DNA from: Azolla caroliniana
Lineage: Eukaryota; Polypodiophyta
Length of the DNA: 64,000 nt
Direction: 5' to 3'
NCBI GenBank assembly: GCA_043228905.1
Contig: JBHGNT010000001.1
Span: 33,170,001 to 33,234,000 of the forward strand
The position numbers and the translations under genes were made by a program. Shown piece by piece: positions 31,403 through 43,120 of the stretch (its first letter is position 1; the number at the start of each line of letters is the position of its first letter). The notes beneath the pieces are model-generated. The model was not told the origin of the DNA, did no database searches, and was given only the letters and a program-made list of their open reading frames with translations.

Positions 31403-32930
31403 ATTGTTAATTGGCTACCCCTTGTTGCTAACACTCGCCGAAATAACCATTGTTCGATGATCGTGGAGGGAGTCATTTCCTCCTTTTCCTGATTTCATTT
31501 AAGTTCATTGCACATGGCCCTGCGATCTTATTTTCTAAGCATGTGCTCCGAAGAGTCTATTGATTTTTTATGTCCCACCAATGTTTGAGAACTTGAAAAG
31601 CATGTATTATGCAGGGAAACTAATGAGACATTCAATCATTATCAAGACTGGGCTACAAGTTTGTGGGTGAGATGGGATAAATTGAACATTGGAGTGGAGT
31701 CATGGTACCCTTTTGATATACCATGCAACCTTTATATAGGAGGGCATTTCATAAATAACATGATGTATATTAATACAAGATTAAATCATTAGAGGGAAAA
31801 TGAATTGTGGCTCTCTTGTATCACTTTCAAATTGAAATTGATGGCCATGAAAAATAAATAAATAACAAAACCTTTAATTATGACACACTAGGGAGAGCTT
31901 TGTGCTTAAATTTTCTATGCCTTCACACAAACCAAAGGTTTATATCAATTAAAAATTTATGATTGGAACCATCTACAGTTAAATTGTTTCTTCAAAAAAT
32001 AATGTAATCGATGATCACATTCAATTGGTATTTGAGTGCAAATTTAATCTAAGGGTGGAAATATCCACACATGGATAATTCACCAGAAACACAATGAAGA
32101 TAGGTTAATGTGCCATCAAGAATTAGGAATTAATATGCTTTATTTCTAGAACTATAAATTTGGGGTCTGATTTTGAAGCAATCATGATATGTAATCTTGA
32201 ATTAGATGTTGTGATAATGACCATGACCTTGGTAATGAGTTGTGGCTAACAAAATGAACTTTGATACACGTTGTATATTCTATTTTATAGTTTTCATGTT
32301 TATAAATTTTTGATTTAAATTTCCAAGTTGGTTGATAGTCTCTCCTAGTTAATTAATCTCTAGTTTTGTCTCACTCAACTGATTTGCTAGCTCATACAAT
32401 TTTCTTCCTTCCAATATAATCCAGTAATAATAATCTTATATTGTAACCCGTTGCACCTAATGACACAAAATAATAGCTTTGCTCCAAACGAGTAGACTCT
32501 TTACCATTAAAACAATGTGCTATGTCGTTTCTAATAGAATTCAATGCATTCATGGTATTGGTATCAAAATTTAGGAGTAAAGCATTGTGCTTCACACTGC
32601 TTCCATGGGATTGAACAATATTTTCCACAATGGAGTTCAATCTCATCTCTAAGTTCTGAGAAGGATGTTTTGTGGGATGAATTACTCAATCCATTCTCCA
32701 CAGCACCCTTGAGATTTCAACAAACTAGACATCATGCCACGAATTAGTAGACTCCTGAAGTTTATGATTATTTTATTATCATTTTCTTATGAACCTTGTC
32801 GCCTTTCTCTAACTTTTTCAACATTACATATATCTTTTTCCAAGCTGCACGTAATGCCTTCTTTTCAGAGATGATGGCACGCTTAGTTTGGACGTGTACA
32901 AATGACGAAGCTTGTACCTACATGAATGTC

Positions 32931-33000
<70 letters not shown>

Positions 33001-33363
33001 CTGGAAGAATCAGAATTACCTTCCATTCCTATTCAATCTTAGATTGATTACATTCTAGCATTATATTGTTGCTTTTTGGAGCAGTTGTTTCCATAGCAAT
33101 GTCCATCACAAATTGCGAGGATTCCGTGTTCAATGTCATGTTGGAGAAAGATAAAAGATACTTTTGCTCGAATAAGAGACGAAACAAGAACTCACAGAGT
33201 TTGAAGAGAACGAAAACCAATGAACAGTACAATGAACGAAAACCAATGCGCAACCTAAGCAACTTTCAGGAACAATCATTTTCAAACATTTGATTATGAT
33301 ACTTCTCAAGGATTTCAACACTTAATATCGTTGAGAATTTTTGTAAAGAGGAGCCTATCAGTG
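31403..33363. other. Gene-poor region left of the non-LTR-like insertion
   Basis: AT-rich with only short unrelated frames. A (CT)n tract of about 60 bases lies at 32937-32998. No gene or named element is supported. Confidence 0.4.
32937..32998. repeat. (CT)n microsatellite
   Basis: About 31 uninterrupted CT units. Confidence 0.95.
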
Positions 33364-34617
33364 AATGTAGGGAAAAGCAAAGAAACAGATTTTCTATTTC
33401 TTGATAAGGATGAGTGAAGATGGTGTGGGGGGCTGAAGCATATTTTCAGGAGGAGATGAGGACAGTTACTCATTTTGTTTTTGTATGTACAGGCCTTCGG
33501 TGTTAATCGGTGAGAGGGTGGATGTAGGAAAAAGAAGTAGATTTTCTATTTTTTGATGAGTGAAGATGATGTCGGGGGCTGAAGCATATTTTCAGGAGGG
33601 GATGAGGACACTATACTCATTTTGTTTTTTTGTATGTACAAGCCTTTGGCGTTAATCGGCGAGAGGGTGGGTGGATGTGGAAAAAGAAGCAAATTTTCTA
33701 TTTCTTGATAAGGATGAGGAATGATGATGTTGGGGTTGAAGATATTTTCATAGGGGATGAAGAGAGTAGACTCATTCTGTTTTTGGATGTATAGGTCTTC
33801 AGTGGTAATTGGCGAGTGTTTCAAGTGGAAGATGAAGATAATTTTGTATTCTTGAAGCCTCTTCGACTGAAAATAATGGCCTCCTTAATAGCAATGACAA
33901 TGTCACATTGGAGAATGCAGATTATGAAGATCAAGATACTAGGTTCGGTCTGGAAGAAATCAATGAAAGTATGAATCCTCTGCAGGTCTGTGATGTTGTA
34001 GCTGTGAGAAACAAAGCAAGGAAAATGCGACCTCGGAGACTGTAGAGGTAGGGGGCAGTGATATTGTTCTTCATTTGCCTAGTTGTAATGATATTTCTCG
34101 TACCAAGTCTCCAAAGAAGCATTACATGAAATTCAGTCTTTTGAGAAGGTTTCGATTGAAATGGAATTTCTGAAAGACCTTGAAGATTTGGAAGGAACTT
34201 TTTCTGATGTAGATCTCAATGAGGATGTAAAGTCTTTTGGTCAGCCTGCATAAGGCTAAGTCGACACATGTTGAAGACAATAGTTGCCTGGGCATCATGG
34301 AAATTTTGGTGTCGACAAATGCAGCAACTGAAGCAGGTGTTGAAGTAGTCCACAAAAACTTTCAGCTAAATCGAAGGCTAGTATGTGTTCATCATTCAAT
34401 GGAAGAAGGTTAGGATGAATCATACTCAAAGGGGTTTAGCTAAAAGTCCAATCATGCCATTCCTTTTAGTTTTCCACTCTGAGTCTTTGAGCTCTGTTAT
34501 TGGCCTATCATGGTTACAGCCTTTATAATGTTGTCAGACTAATCATTTTGTCATGTATGTAGAATTTCTACTAATGAAGAATATTTTTTTGGAAAAAAAA
34601 ATGTAGGGAAAAGCAAA
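33364..34617 (+). mobile_element. Possible truncated non-LTR retroelement flanked by a 17 bp direct repeat
   Basis: The 17-mer atgtagggaaaagcaaa occurs at 33364-33380 and identically at 34601-34617. Directly before the right copy is an A-run (ggaaaaaaaa), as expected at the 3' end of a LINE-type insertion with target-site duplication. The interior begins with three tandem units of about 153 bp and continues with ORF-like but interrupted sequence (for example FLKDLEDLEGTFSDVDLNEDV near 34168-34230). No reverse transcriptase can be recognised, so it may be a 5' ORF fragment, a SINE-like chimera or a retrogene. One caution: the left 17-mer also resembles the start of the tandem unit. Confidence 0.5.
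33366..33828. repeat. Three tandem ~153 bp units
   Basis: The motif gattttctatt recurs at about 33388, 33540 and 33693. Each is followed by a gatgag segment, a ggggctgaagcatattttcagg-type segment and a cggtgttaatcgg-type segment. Because the period is close to 51 codons, the minus strand shows a 92-residue frame with internal repetition; this is likely a by-product. Confidence 0.85.
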
Positions 34618-35069
34618 TTCACGAAAATCAAGAACAAGCAGCTAAATGTTTACCCGTACCAAACAAATACTTATGAATTGGCATCATACTACCACCTATA
34701 AGTGGGCAGACGCATACTACAAGGCCAGTTGGGGAAGCTATTATATTTTTTAATCTAATTGCAATCTCAATAAGCTTCAAGGATGGCAGAACATAAATCA
34801 AGCATTGCAATGCTTTGGAAATCCATGTCTTGCTATATGGTGTGGAAACCTGCTCAGCCACCGATTAGAATTGGCTGAGCAGAATGGAGAAAATCAGTAG
34901 AATGACTCTCTACGAAATGGCCACCAGATGAGGAAAGGTGGGAGTGTAGGAGTTGGATCTATAAAAATCAGTTTAAAGGAACCCTTTCAGTCCTTCTCCC
35001 CATAAAGCAATTTGAGCACATGTATCTTGCACACTATTGGAGACATGATCCTAGGATGAGTTGATTTAC
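34618..35069. other. 3' flank of SET-domain gene
   Basis: No supported gene. It may include the 3' UTR of the minus-strand SET gene or an unrecognised terminal exon. Confidence 0.35.
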
Positions 35070-38000
35070 TTACACCATGCAGATTATCCTCTTGTATTTT
35101 AGCACTATAACCAGCATGTAATCCAAAACACATGCACTGAATAATTTTGTCTCTAGCATCATGCCCCACGGGATTTGTAAGGCTACAACAACCACCTCTT
35201 AACCAGCCTCTATATATGATTCATAAATGGACGCAGCATAACTCTACATTGAAGTTACCCCGTGAGGCCTACGAGTGCCACCAAAGAGATAGGATACAAC
35301 AAGTAGCTTATTTACTTCCTTGCACTATGCTAATTGCCCTATTGCTATGGAGTAAAATACAACAAAGGACACAATAATGAAGATGTTTCCCCTCCAAGTC
35401 ACCTCATACCTGACCTATATTTAACTTTTCATGGCTTTCTTTCCTGTTAATTATTCAAATAACCAATTTTCAAGGCTTCCTATCGGAAGCATGTACAGGT
35501 AATGCAAGCAATGTCATGTATTACCTTTCCTAGAACAGTATTTTCGATATTCAGTGAATTTATATCTTCTTCGATCAACGTTGGATAGCCTCCTAAAACC
35601 GTTCCACAAGATGAAAGTATAGACTTCAGAACCTATACAAGCCATGGGCAGGTGTTAATGTAAAAAAGAACTGACACTGCAGAGGTGCACGTACATATAT
35701 CCCCTTACTAAGACAAACCTGGGACTCGTTTTCTGGGCTGATTGGTTCATCAAAATAAGCCATAGCAGTAGCAGCTTTATTGTAAGACCATTTATCTGAT
35801 TCCGAATCCCAACCAGCAACTACAAGTTCATTTTCTGATGCAAAGGCTGCCCTCGCCCAAGCTAAGATACTTTTATCTACACCTGCTTCAGTGACAGGGA
35901 ATACAGCACCATCTGTAAACATTCAAGAACTCAGTGCTCGTTTATGTAATACAAATCTATACAAAATAGCTTCAATTACAACTCATCACATTTAATTGAC
36001 TTTAAAACGTGTAACTGAAGATCATGGGATAGATGGAAATTGTGAGTTTACAAAATATCTGCATTGGCGTCAATTTGCTTTTCCGGACATCTCATTCTAG
36101 GCCACGGGTGTTTCACCAAACTATGAGAATTCATGGTTTTTTGCCCTTCTATTAGGAAAAGACATAGTAGATTCTTGTATTCTTTTGTGGCCTTTTGTTT
36201 TCTTTATTTACTTTAATGAAGAAACTACAAGCATTAGAAGGAAATGAATATATAAAAAGAAATCATGTTTACCAGCTGGAAGCCCAATAGCATCAAGAAG
36301 TGCCTCATTTCTTGTACTTCTAATTGGACCCAAGATAGAAGCCTGCATATCTATCAATCTTTCAACAGTTGTAGCCTAACTTAATTCTGCTAAAAGAATC
36401 ATTGGTATTTAGAAAAACATAGCTAACAACAAGTCAACAGAGTAAGTCTGCTTCTTTTGGTGGATTCATACATATCTAGAGAGACTTACTTACCGGTAAG
36501 TCAACCGAGTAATTTTGATTCTCCTCATCAACAAATCCATAGTCCAGCAACAGTTGGGAAGGGGAAAGGCTGGGCCCATATGAATCAAAAACTTGCTCTC
36601 CTTCGCCATAGCTCTTATGTGCACATAGATATGCAATTTCCCTGCTACAGTCATACATAAGACATGACTCTCTTCCGGCTGAACTACTATGGTTTAGCAT
36701 GTCAGCCCAAGGGACCAGCACGGTAGAATTACCACCATCAGTCCAAAGACAGTCATCATCCTGTATAAAGACAACAATGAAAAAAGTTTGGTTCTGAGGA
36801 TTACAAGCAACATTACCACTTTATGCTGGAAGGAAATTTACCTCTTTACCCAGGTCTAAGGAGAATGCTCGACTTAGTAAAATAGCAGCTGCCCATCGCA
36901 TAGACATCTCATCAGCAATGATATCGATTCCAGAAGTAGAAGACTTCAAGGTCCTCACACCAGCAGTTAGTATTGCTTCATAGTCCTCCCTGCAACCCTT
37001 GAGAGTCTTGTTGAATTAGCAATAATCTGGGGAGAGAGGGAAGAGGGATACTGAAACAGATCATACTTGCATTGATTTATCCTCCCTTTGAGTTTAGCAA
37101 GCATCGGTGATCCAGCCAACAACTCATCACAAAGCTCCTGTGGTAAGCCCTCCATATCAAAATTTATAAACATATAATGGATGGGCTGGGTGCAGCTATA
37201 CACTTCTAACAATACCTGTGGCCACAATAATGGATGTTGTTCAACCATCTCCAGCTCTGAAGGAAGAAGCGAAATATAGGGATCCCACATGCTTTTACAG
37301 CCTTTAGCTCTTTCAAACAATAGATGTAAGCACAAGCCTTGCCAAGGTGTTAATCCTGCCTTTTCTATAAGGGGACCAACATCAGGACATGCAAGTGCAG
37401 TCTGCAATAAAAGTCATCTACTATCATGTTAGGACCAAACCATCAAACTCACTAATTAAACACCAGTAAAAAGTAATAACAGAATAATTAAATAAAAATT
37501 AGCCAAAGAGGAGGCCATAGATAACACTCTCTACCCAATCCATTACCCCAGATTTGTCGTCAATGGCCATCATCAGTTTTTGAGGACTTCCTATGTCCAA
37601 TTCCATGGGATAGAAGAATCACACTTTTCGAAAGCGGTGGTCGACATCGATGGAAGAGCCATACCCTTCCAACATTTCAGTAGTAATATCTCCATGCAAA
37701 ATAGGAAGAAGTGCACAACAGTAAAGGTTGTTAACTTCTAACCTTACTAGGCATATATTTTATGTCTAGACATACCTATCCATATTCTGCCACAAATGAC
37801 GAGCTAATAGACCTATCCTGGACTAATTGATTCCATTATTATAAGGTTGCAGGGAAATGTGGGAAATGCATGGATCCAGAACTTACAACTGATGTAGTTA
37901 GATATGGATTGCTTGAATTCAGAACTTAAAACTGATGTAAGCAGACATAGAATGCCTGGGTCCAGGACTTTAAATTAATGCAGTTAGATATGGAGTGCAG

Positions 38001-39153
38001 GGGACTATAACTTTAAAATACTGTGATTAGATATAGAGTGACACATAGGCACATTATATATCCCATATATCCCAAAACTCAACACATTAAGGAAATCAGA
38101 AGACCTTAAAATTAGGGAAATTCCCTTAAATGTGTTCTTCTCTGATAACAATGTTTTGATGGCTTTGTTCTGTGTTTAGCCTGTTTCATTGAGCATACAA
38201 AGTGAAACACAATTTTTGGTGACACCCATACATAGAAATCGAAACATGCTTAGAAAAGTACGGCTAAGGTCTTGACTAGGAGATATTGGTCCAGAAAAGA
38301 GGCTTTTTGTGAGGGCTGCTAGGAGCAGACCAATGTTTGAAAACTCTCCAAGTTCACTTGCAATTTTCATTCATAATATTTGGAAATTGCCTTTAAATCT
38401 TGATGCTGAAGGTACAATAGCTATGCATTTTGAGATGTTTAGAATAAATGTTTCTTTAGCTTTGGCATGTAAACATTCCCTGTATTGTAATATCCTACGG
38501 TGAGAACCACAGTGTGGACAAGCCCAAATCAGGAGCCAATAAGTGTCCACTTTGTAGCCTATATAAAGGCACACACACCCATCTTTGCGCATTTCTTTCT
38601 GATCTCTGGTATATTCTAGCTTTTTGTTAATATAGCAACATTATTTACAACTTTTTCCAATTTATCTCCTTGTCATTAGTGTTAAATTCTTCATAATATT
38701 CTCCCATAGCTATGACAAATATCAACACTACATGATGCGTTTTAGCTTTTGGTAAAAATCCAAATTTTCTAAGAATGCAACTTAGAGTCTCCGAGGAGAG
38801 CACAAAAGAACGTTTACCTCTTCGCACATGAAAGCTTGGAGAGGAACCTGAACAATCTCTTGGCCTTCTAAGATTCCACCTTCCCCTGCGATGGTTCCAA
38901 ACCCTATAAAAGTGTTCTGAGGGAAGCTGTGGAGATGCAAGTTGCAAGGGTTATGGCCAAGACTATGTAGCCACGATTGGAGATGTTCTTCTTTATCCAT
39001 CTGCGTCTTCTTGATAGAGCTCTCAGTTGCAAGGGGAGCACGATAGGAGGAGCGCGGGGGGTGGAGCCTGGGTGTTGTAAAAGCTCCATTGAAGCAGGAG
39101 CAGCAGAGAGTGCGGGAGGGGGGAGGGAGAATGTGGTGAATCGGCATGGCCAT
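35070..39153 (-). CDS. SET-domain protein, Rubisco LSMT-like, probably plastid
   Basis: Seven exons are well supported and in phase: 39153-38818, 37401-37067, 36989-36842, 36760-36494, 36342-36273, 35912-35719 and 35632-35525 (486 residues). A final exon 35195-35070 ending in TAA is a weaker guess. The first 50 residues are rich in Ser, Thr, Arg and Pro, like a plastid transit peptide. The split SET domain shows FIGFGTIAGEGGI, then VPWADMLNHSSS with the cofactor-binding NHS at residues 296-298, and GEQVFDSYGP with the catalytic-site Tyr at about 334, followed by LLLDYGFVDEENQNYSVDL. Between them lies the iSET region (LPQELCDELLAGSPMLAKLKGRI). The C-terminal half matches the Rubisco-LSMT substrate-binding domain. 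This family methylates Lys on plastid or cytosolic proteins; the substrate here is unknown. Closest remembered relative is Arabidopsis At5g14260. Confidence 0.82.
37860..38042. repeat. ~52 bp tandem repeat in SET gene intron 1
   Basis: Three to four degenerate units of the form actgatgtagttagatatggattgc with intervening text occur in the large first intron. Non-coding. Confidence 0.5.
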
Positions 39154-39237
39154 GTCTTTTCTTTGGTTTTGTTCTTGTTTGAACTCAGGATAACTCAAAA
39201 CTCAAAATGTCTCCCTCTCCATTAAACTACAGACAGA

Positions 39238-39268
39238 CATACATACATACATACATACATACATACAT
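39238..39268. repeat. (CATA)n microsatellite
   Basis: About seven CATA units immediately upstream of the SET-domain gene. Confidence 0.9.
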
Positions 39269-39639
39269 TACTCACTTGATTTCCTCATCCGAAGAGTAAA
39301 GAGTAAAGAGTAACAACACCATGAAATCCATAATGTTTTTTTACTCATCAGGCCGAAACACAAACGCCACTTCTTATGCCAAGAGCCTAGCACACGCGGA
39401 TTGTTCGTACCCATCATCAACACGCGAAAGTTTCGGATGATTGCAGACACACAATAAGTCGTGAGCTAACTAATGTACCTCCTAAGCAAACGATGCGAGC
39501 AGCGTGTGTGTAGTGAGCCAAACTGGGACGTGATACGGACGTACGTCTTCGGAGGATTGAAACATGAGTTGCGATTTGCTATATATCATCCATTCGGATG
39601 TTTAGGGACCTGCCCCAAGCCATTTGCATTGCCTTCACT

Positions 39640-41900
39640 CACATATTGCACCATGCACATGTTGAACCACCTAATGGATGCAAAAGTTGACGTCTATGCG
39701 TGCTTCAAAAAGTTTCAATGTCTAATAATGGAGAAAGAGACTAGTCCGACAACATAGAAGAATATTTCTATGATGAATTTGCAACATACCTCCAATGAGC
39801 TCCAATGAGCAAAAGTACAACAACAATTCATGTGGTGATACATGCAACATCAAAACAAAAGAGCCATCACGTCATGATTAATGCAAAGAACCTACCATGC
39901 TCGTACTGAGCAAAAGTTGCGGCCATGAAAGATGACTCTAATGATACGCAATATGTCTCCCCTCAAACAGTTGTATGGGAGAAAGTTGGAGCTCCCACAT
40001 TTCAAGTGTTTGGTTGCATCACATAAGTCCATGTCATATATGAAGTATAGACCAATATTGGACCGAAATTGGAGAAGTGCATTTCTTTGGACCACTCACT
40101 CGAATAAAAGCTGCATAAGTGATGCAATGTTTCTTCTCATAAAGTTCATGTGTGCCTATTATCTTGTTTGATGAATCAACATTATGGCACAGTTTGAGGC
40201 CAACATCAATGTCAACATTAACACGGATATTGGGCCTAGCAAACACTGCTTAACCATGCCAATAAATTAACTCAAGCATGATGAATTGCCTATATGAGCC
40301 CTCAATCCTCGACTATGATACTTCACAATACATCGTGACTATAACCTAACTTGGTTAAGGCAAGGCTCAATTACCTAGAGGTTAAGTATGAAGAACCTAC
40401 CAAATTTTTTATGGTGAGGAAGCGTGAGTCGTCAATTTATGAGAAGTTTGGTGTCCTTGTCACAAGAACCTATGGTGTGAGGAAATATCTACAAAAGGCG
40501 ACAACTACATGTTGCGACACTATGCTTTCACAAAGAAAATAGTTGTGTGTCTTCAATTTGGATGGCTTCATTGAGGCGACCCTATTCCTCTTTGGTTGAA
40601 GGAGATGGAACGCTCTACAACAACAATATATGGGATCTCATCTCATTCCCACACCATATATCAATTTTCAATCTACAAGATAAAACACAACTCTAACGGA
40701 TTCATCAATCACTTCCAATCTCAAACCATCACCAAGTGTTATGCACAAAACCATGACGTGACCATTTCTCACGTTGTCATAAAGACTAATAACATATCAT
40801 CGTGTGCATAGATGGAATCACCAAAGTTCAGGACTACAAGATGGATGAGAAAACTATAGGCATTGATATATAAGAGAAATCGATAGCAATAATAGTATAC
40901 ATGTTGTAAAGACTTTGAATGAATAGTATAGCCCAATTACAGTAGGTTGATCATAGGATCAATAGTATAATTTGATTAAATCGTTCCCCCCAAATCCCTA
41001 AGCTCTTTCTATTTATACCCGTTCATCTTTAGTTTAATATACCTTCCCTATAGATTTCCTTTCTTCTAAACTATAAATACAATAAGGTGATGTGTGTTAG
41101 TAACACTCCGTGGTGCTCTTAAAGTAGAAGTTTTTATGGTGTCACTATTATTTCATTACTAGCATGGCTTCATAAGAATGAACACATATTAATAATTCAC
41201 AATGCTTACAAGAATGTGTACTTATATGAGACCGACTTTTCCTATTTTATATTCATTTGCTTGCAAATATGGACTATGCTTGTTTTGGAGGTAGTTCACA
41301 CTCTACACCAAATGCAACACAACGTTGCTACAATGAGGACAAATTTGTAGATTGTACTAACGCTTGTAGTGGCACATCCTTCGAATAAATGTAAACAATG
41401 GATTCCTCTAATATGGGCTTGTGGAAGACGTCTACATTCATCAACCACTCAAATTCAAGTCAAAATCCATATACAAATAGTATGTCAACTCAAGAAGTTG
41501 GTGTATGGCCTCAAACAAGTTTCGGAGGGTATGGTACTCAAATTAGATGATGCAATGCCTACATAGCATCATATTTTGCATGTGTAAGTCGGATAACTCC
41601 CATTGTGTGTAAACTAACTTTCTTAGTATCGAGTTCACCCTTTTGAGTGCCAACCTAGTAATTAAAGGAAAACATTCATTGTTGTCAATAAAGCGAAGCA
41701 TCTACTCTGAAATATAAGGTATTTATATGTAAACGCTTTTGGGCTGGAGCAAAAATACATGTTGAAGTGGCAAAATCAAAGGCCAAAAAAATGTGATGAA
41801 TATATTAAAGAGGTTGCATTCTCAAATGATGTAGAGCCACACATAAAACCGTGTTGATATGCCACAAAGTCATTGGTCCCAAAAATCGCAAGACGCCTAG
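39640..41900 (+). mobile_element. Decayed Ty1/Copia retrotransposon (integrase to reverse transcriptase)
   Basis: Fragments of a Copia polyprotein appear in order but in shifting frames. An integrase piece with VDVYACFKKFQCLIMEKE lies at about 39690-39740. GAPTFQVFGCIT and PKLEKCISL (the conserved post-integrase region) lie at about 39990-40090. An RT start with IYKIKHNSNGFINHF and KCYAQNHDV lies at about 40674-40760, and an RT piece with VCQLKKLVYGLKQVS lies at about 41480-41525. Further degraded text, with a DKNAC piece like the end of Copia RNase H, continues near 42045. Stops and frameshifts are everywhere and no LTRs were recognised, so it is an old, inactive relic. Confidence 0.75.
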
Positions 41901-42900
41901 AACAGTTGTGGTGTTTCTTAGGCTAGATTCAAAGAAATTGCAATGTGTAAACGTAGGAAAACAATATACACGTGGCAAAATAATTGATCACAAAAAAAAG
42001 TGAGGAAAACTAAAGAAGTTTGCTTGGAGTAGAATTCGACTTGTCGCCTTGACAAGAATGCTTGTTGACTTGGTAACAAACTCGTTGGGTCACGAAACTT
42101 GGGAAATGGTGGTTCCAAAGATATTAAGAAAGAGGGTTTGAAGCCTAGATTAACAAAAGGTGGCAAGACAAAATGCACTATGATGTGGAAACCTTGTGTT
42201 CCACAAAAAATAATACAAGGATGACTGAGGGAGGTTGTTGTCGAGGAAGGTTTCAATCGAGAGTGTGCTCGAATGGAAATTGTTCATGTTCACGTGGTGT
42301 AAAATCAATAAGAGCCAAGAAAAAGAGAGAGGAGGGTGTGGGGCCATAGCTCCTCCACCCCCCCTCCCACCCACCCGCCCTTCCCATGTAGCCGCTCGAC
42401 GGCCAGACGACGAGCTTTCCTTCGGCAAGGGTTTAGGGTTTAGGCGAGATGGGCACGTGGCCAGATCGATGGTGCAAGCAAGCTAGGATTAGAGAGTGAG
42501 GATAGATAGGTGTACCTTGCATTTATTTACGTAGGGAAGGGATTTAACAAAGAAAGGAGAAGACAGACACAAGGCACGGACGGGATGGGAACCTGGGGGA
42601 AGGTCGGATGGGCGGGCGCCTTGTCTTACAATGTATGTGTGTGTGTCCAATGGTGCCACGTGAGACATGCTTGCGAGAATGGGCTCCTTCTCGTGGGTAG
42701 GGGTGGTGGAGTAGGGCGCAAGGAAGAGCGGAGATTGCGTGCGCCGCACGCCACCATGTCCTCACTTCAATTCCTTTACGTCAAGCCCATCTTAATTAAT
42801 TAATTAATTAATTAACTAATTTATTCCCTTCAAAATATTAAAAATAAAAAAAGTAGCCGCCCCGGTCCCTTCCTCTGTACATACATCAATCACTCTCAAT
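41901..42900. other. Region upstream of AOX gene
   Basis: The left part continues retroelement debris. 42330-42760 is GC-rich, with short frames on both strands but no recognisable domain. A (TTAA)n run lies at 42792-42818. The AOX promoter should lie at the right end, but no box is called. Confidence 0.4.
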
Positions 42901-42925
42901 CTTCAGGAGCTGCAGAATAAGACAC

Positions 42926-42956
42926 AGCAACCAGCAACCAGCAACCAGCAACCAAT
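42926..42956. repeat. (CAGCAAC)n heptanucleotide repeat in AOX 5' UTR region
   Basis: Four CAGCAAC-type units in tandem lie about 165 bases before the AOX start codon. Confidence 0.85.
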
Positions 42957-43120
42957 CCTCAACCTCAAACAAAACCCTAATTTCTTCGAAAAAAACCCTA
43001 GTCTCTCTCATCCATCCAAACCCTAAATTCTGACAAAACCTGCGTTTCCCCCCCTTCCCCCTTGAGAACCCTCATCCCATCATCAGAGTAAGGAAGAGAA
43101 GGTAAAATCTTCTCCGCCAA

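Noticed and set aside
33546-33824. 92-residue minus-strand frame with internal repeats
   Set aside because: Its repetition follows from three 153 bp tandem DNA units whose period is a multiple of three; no gene context.
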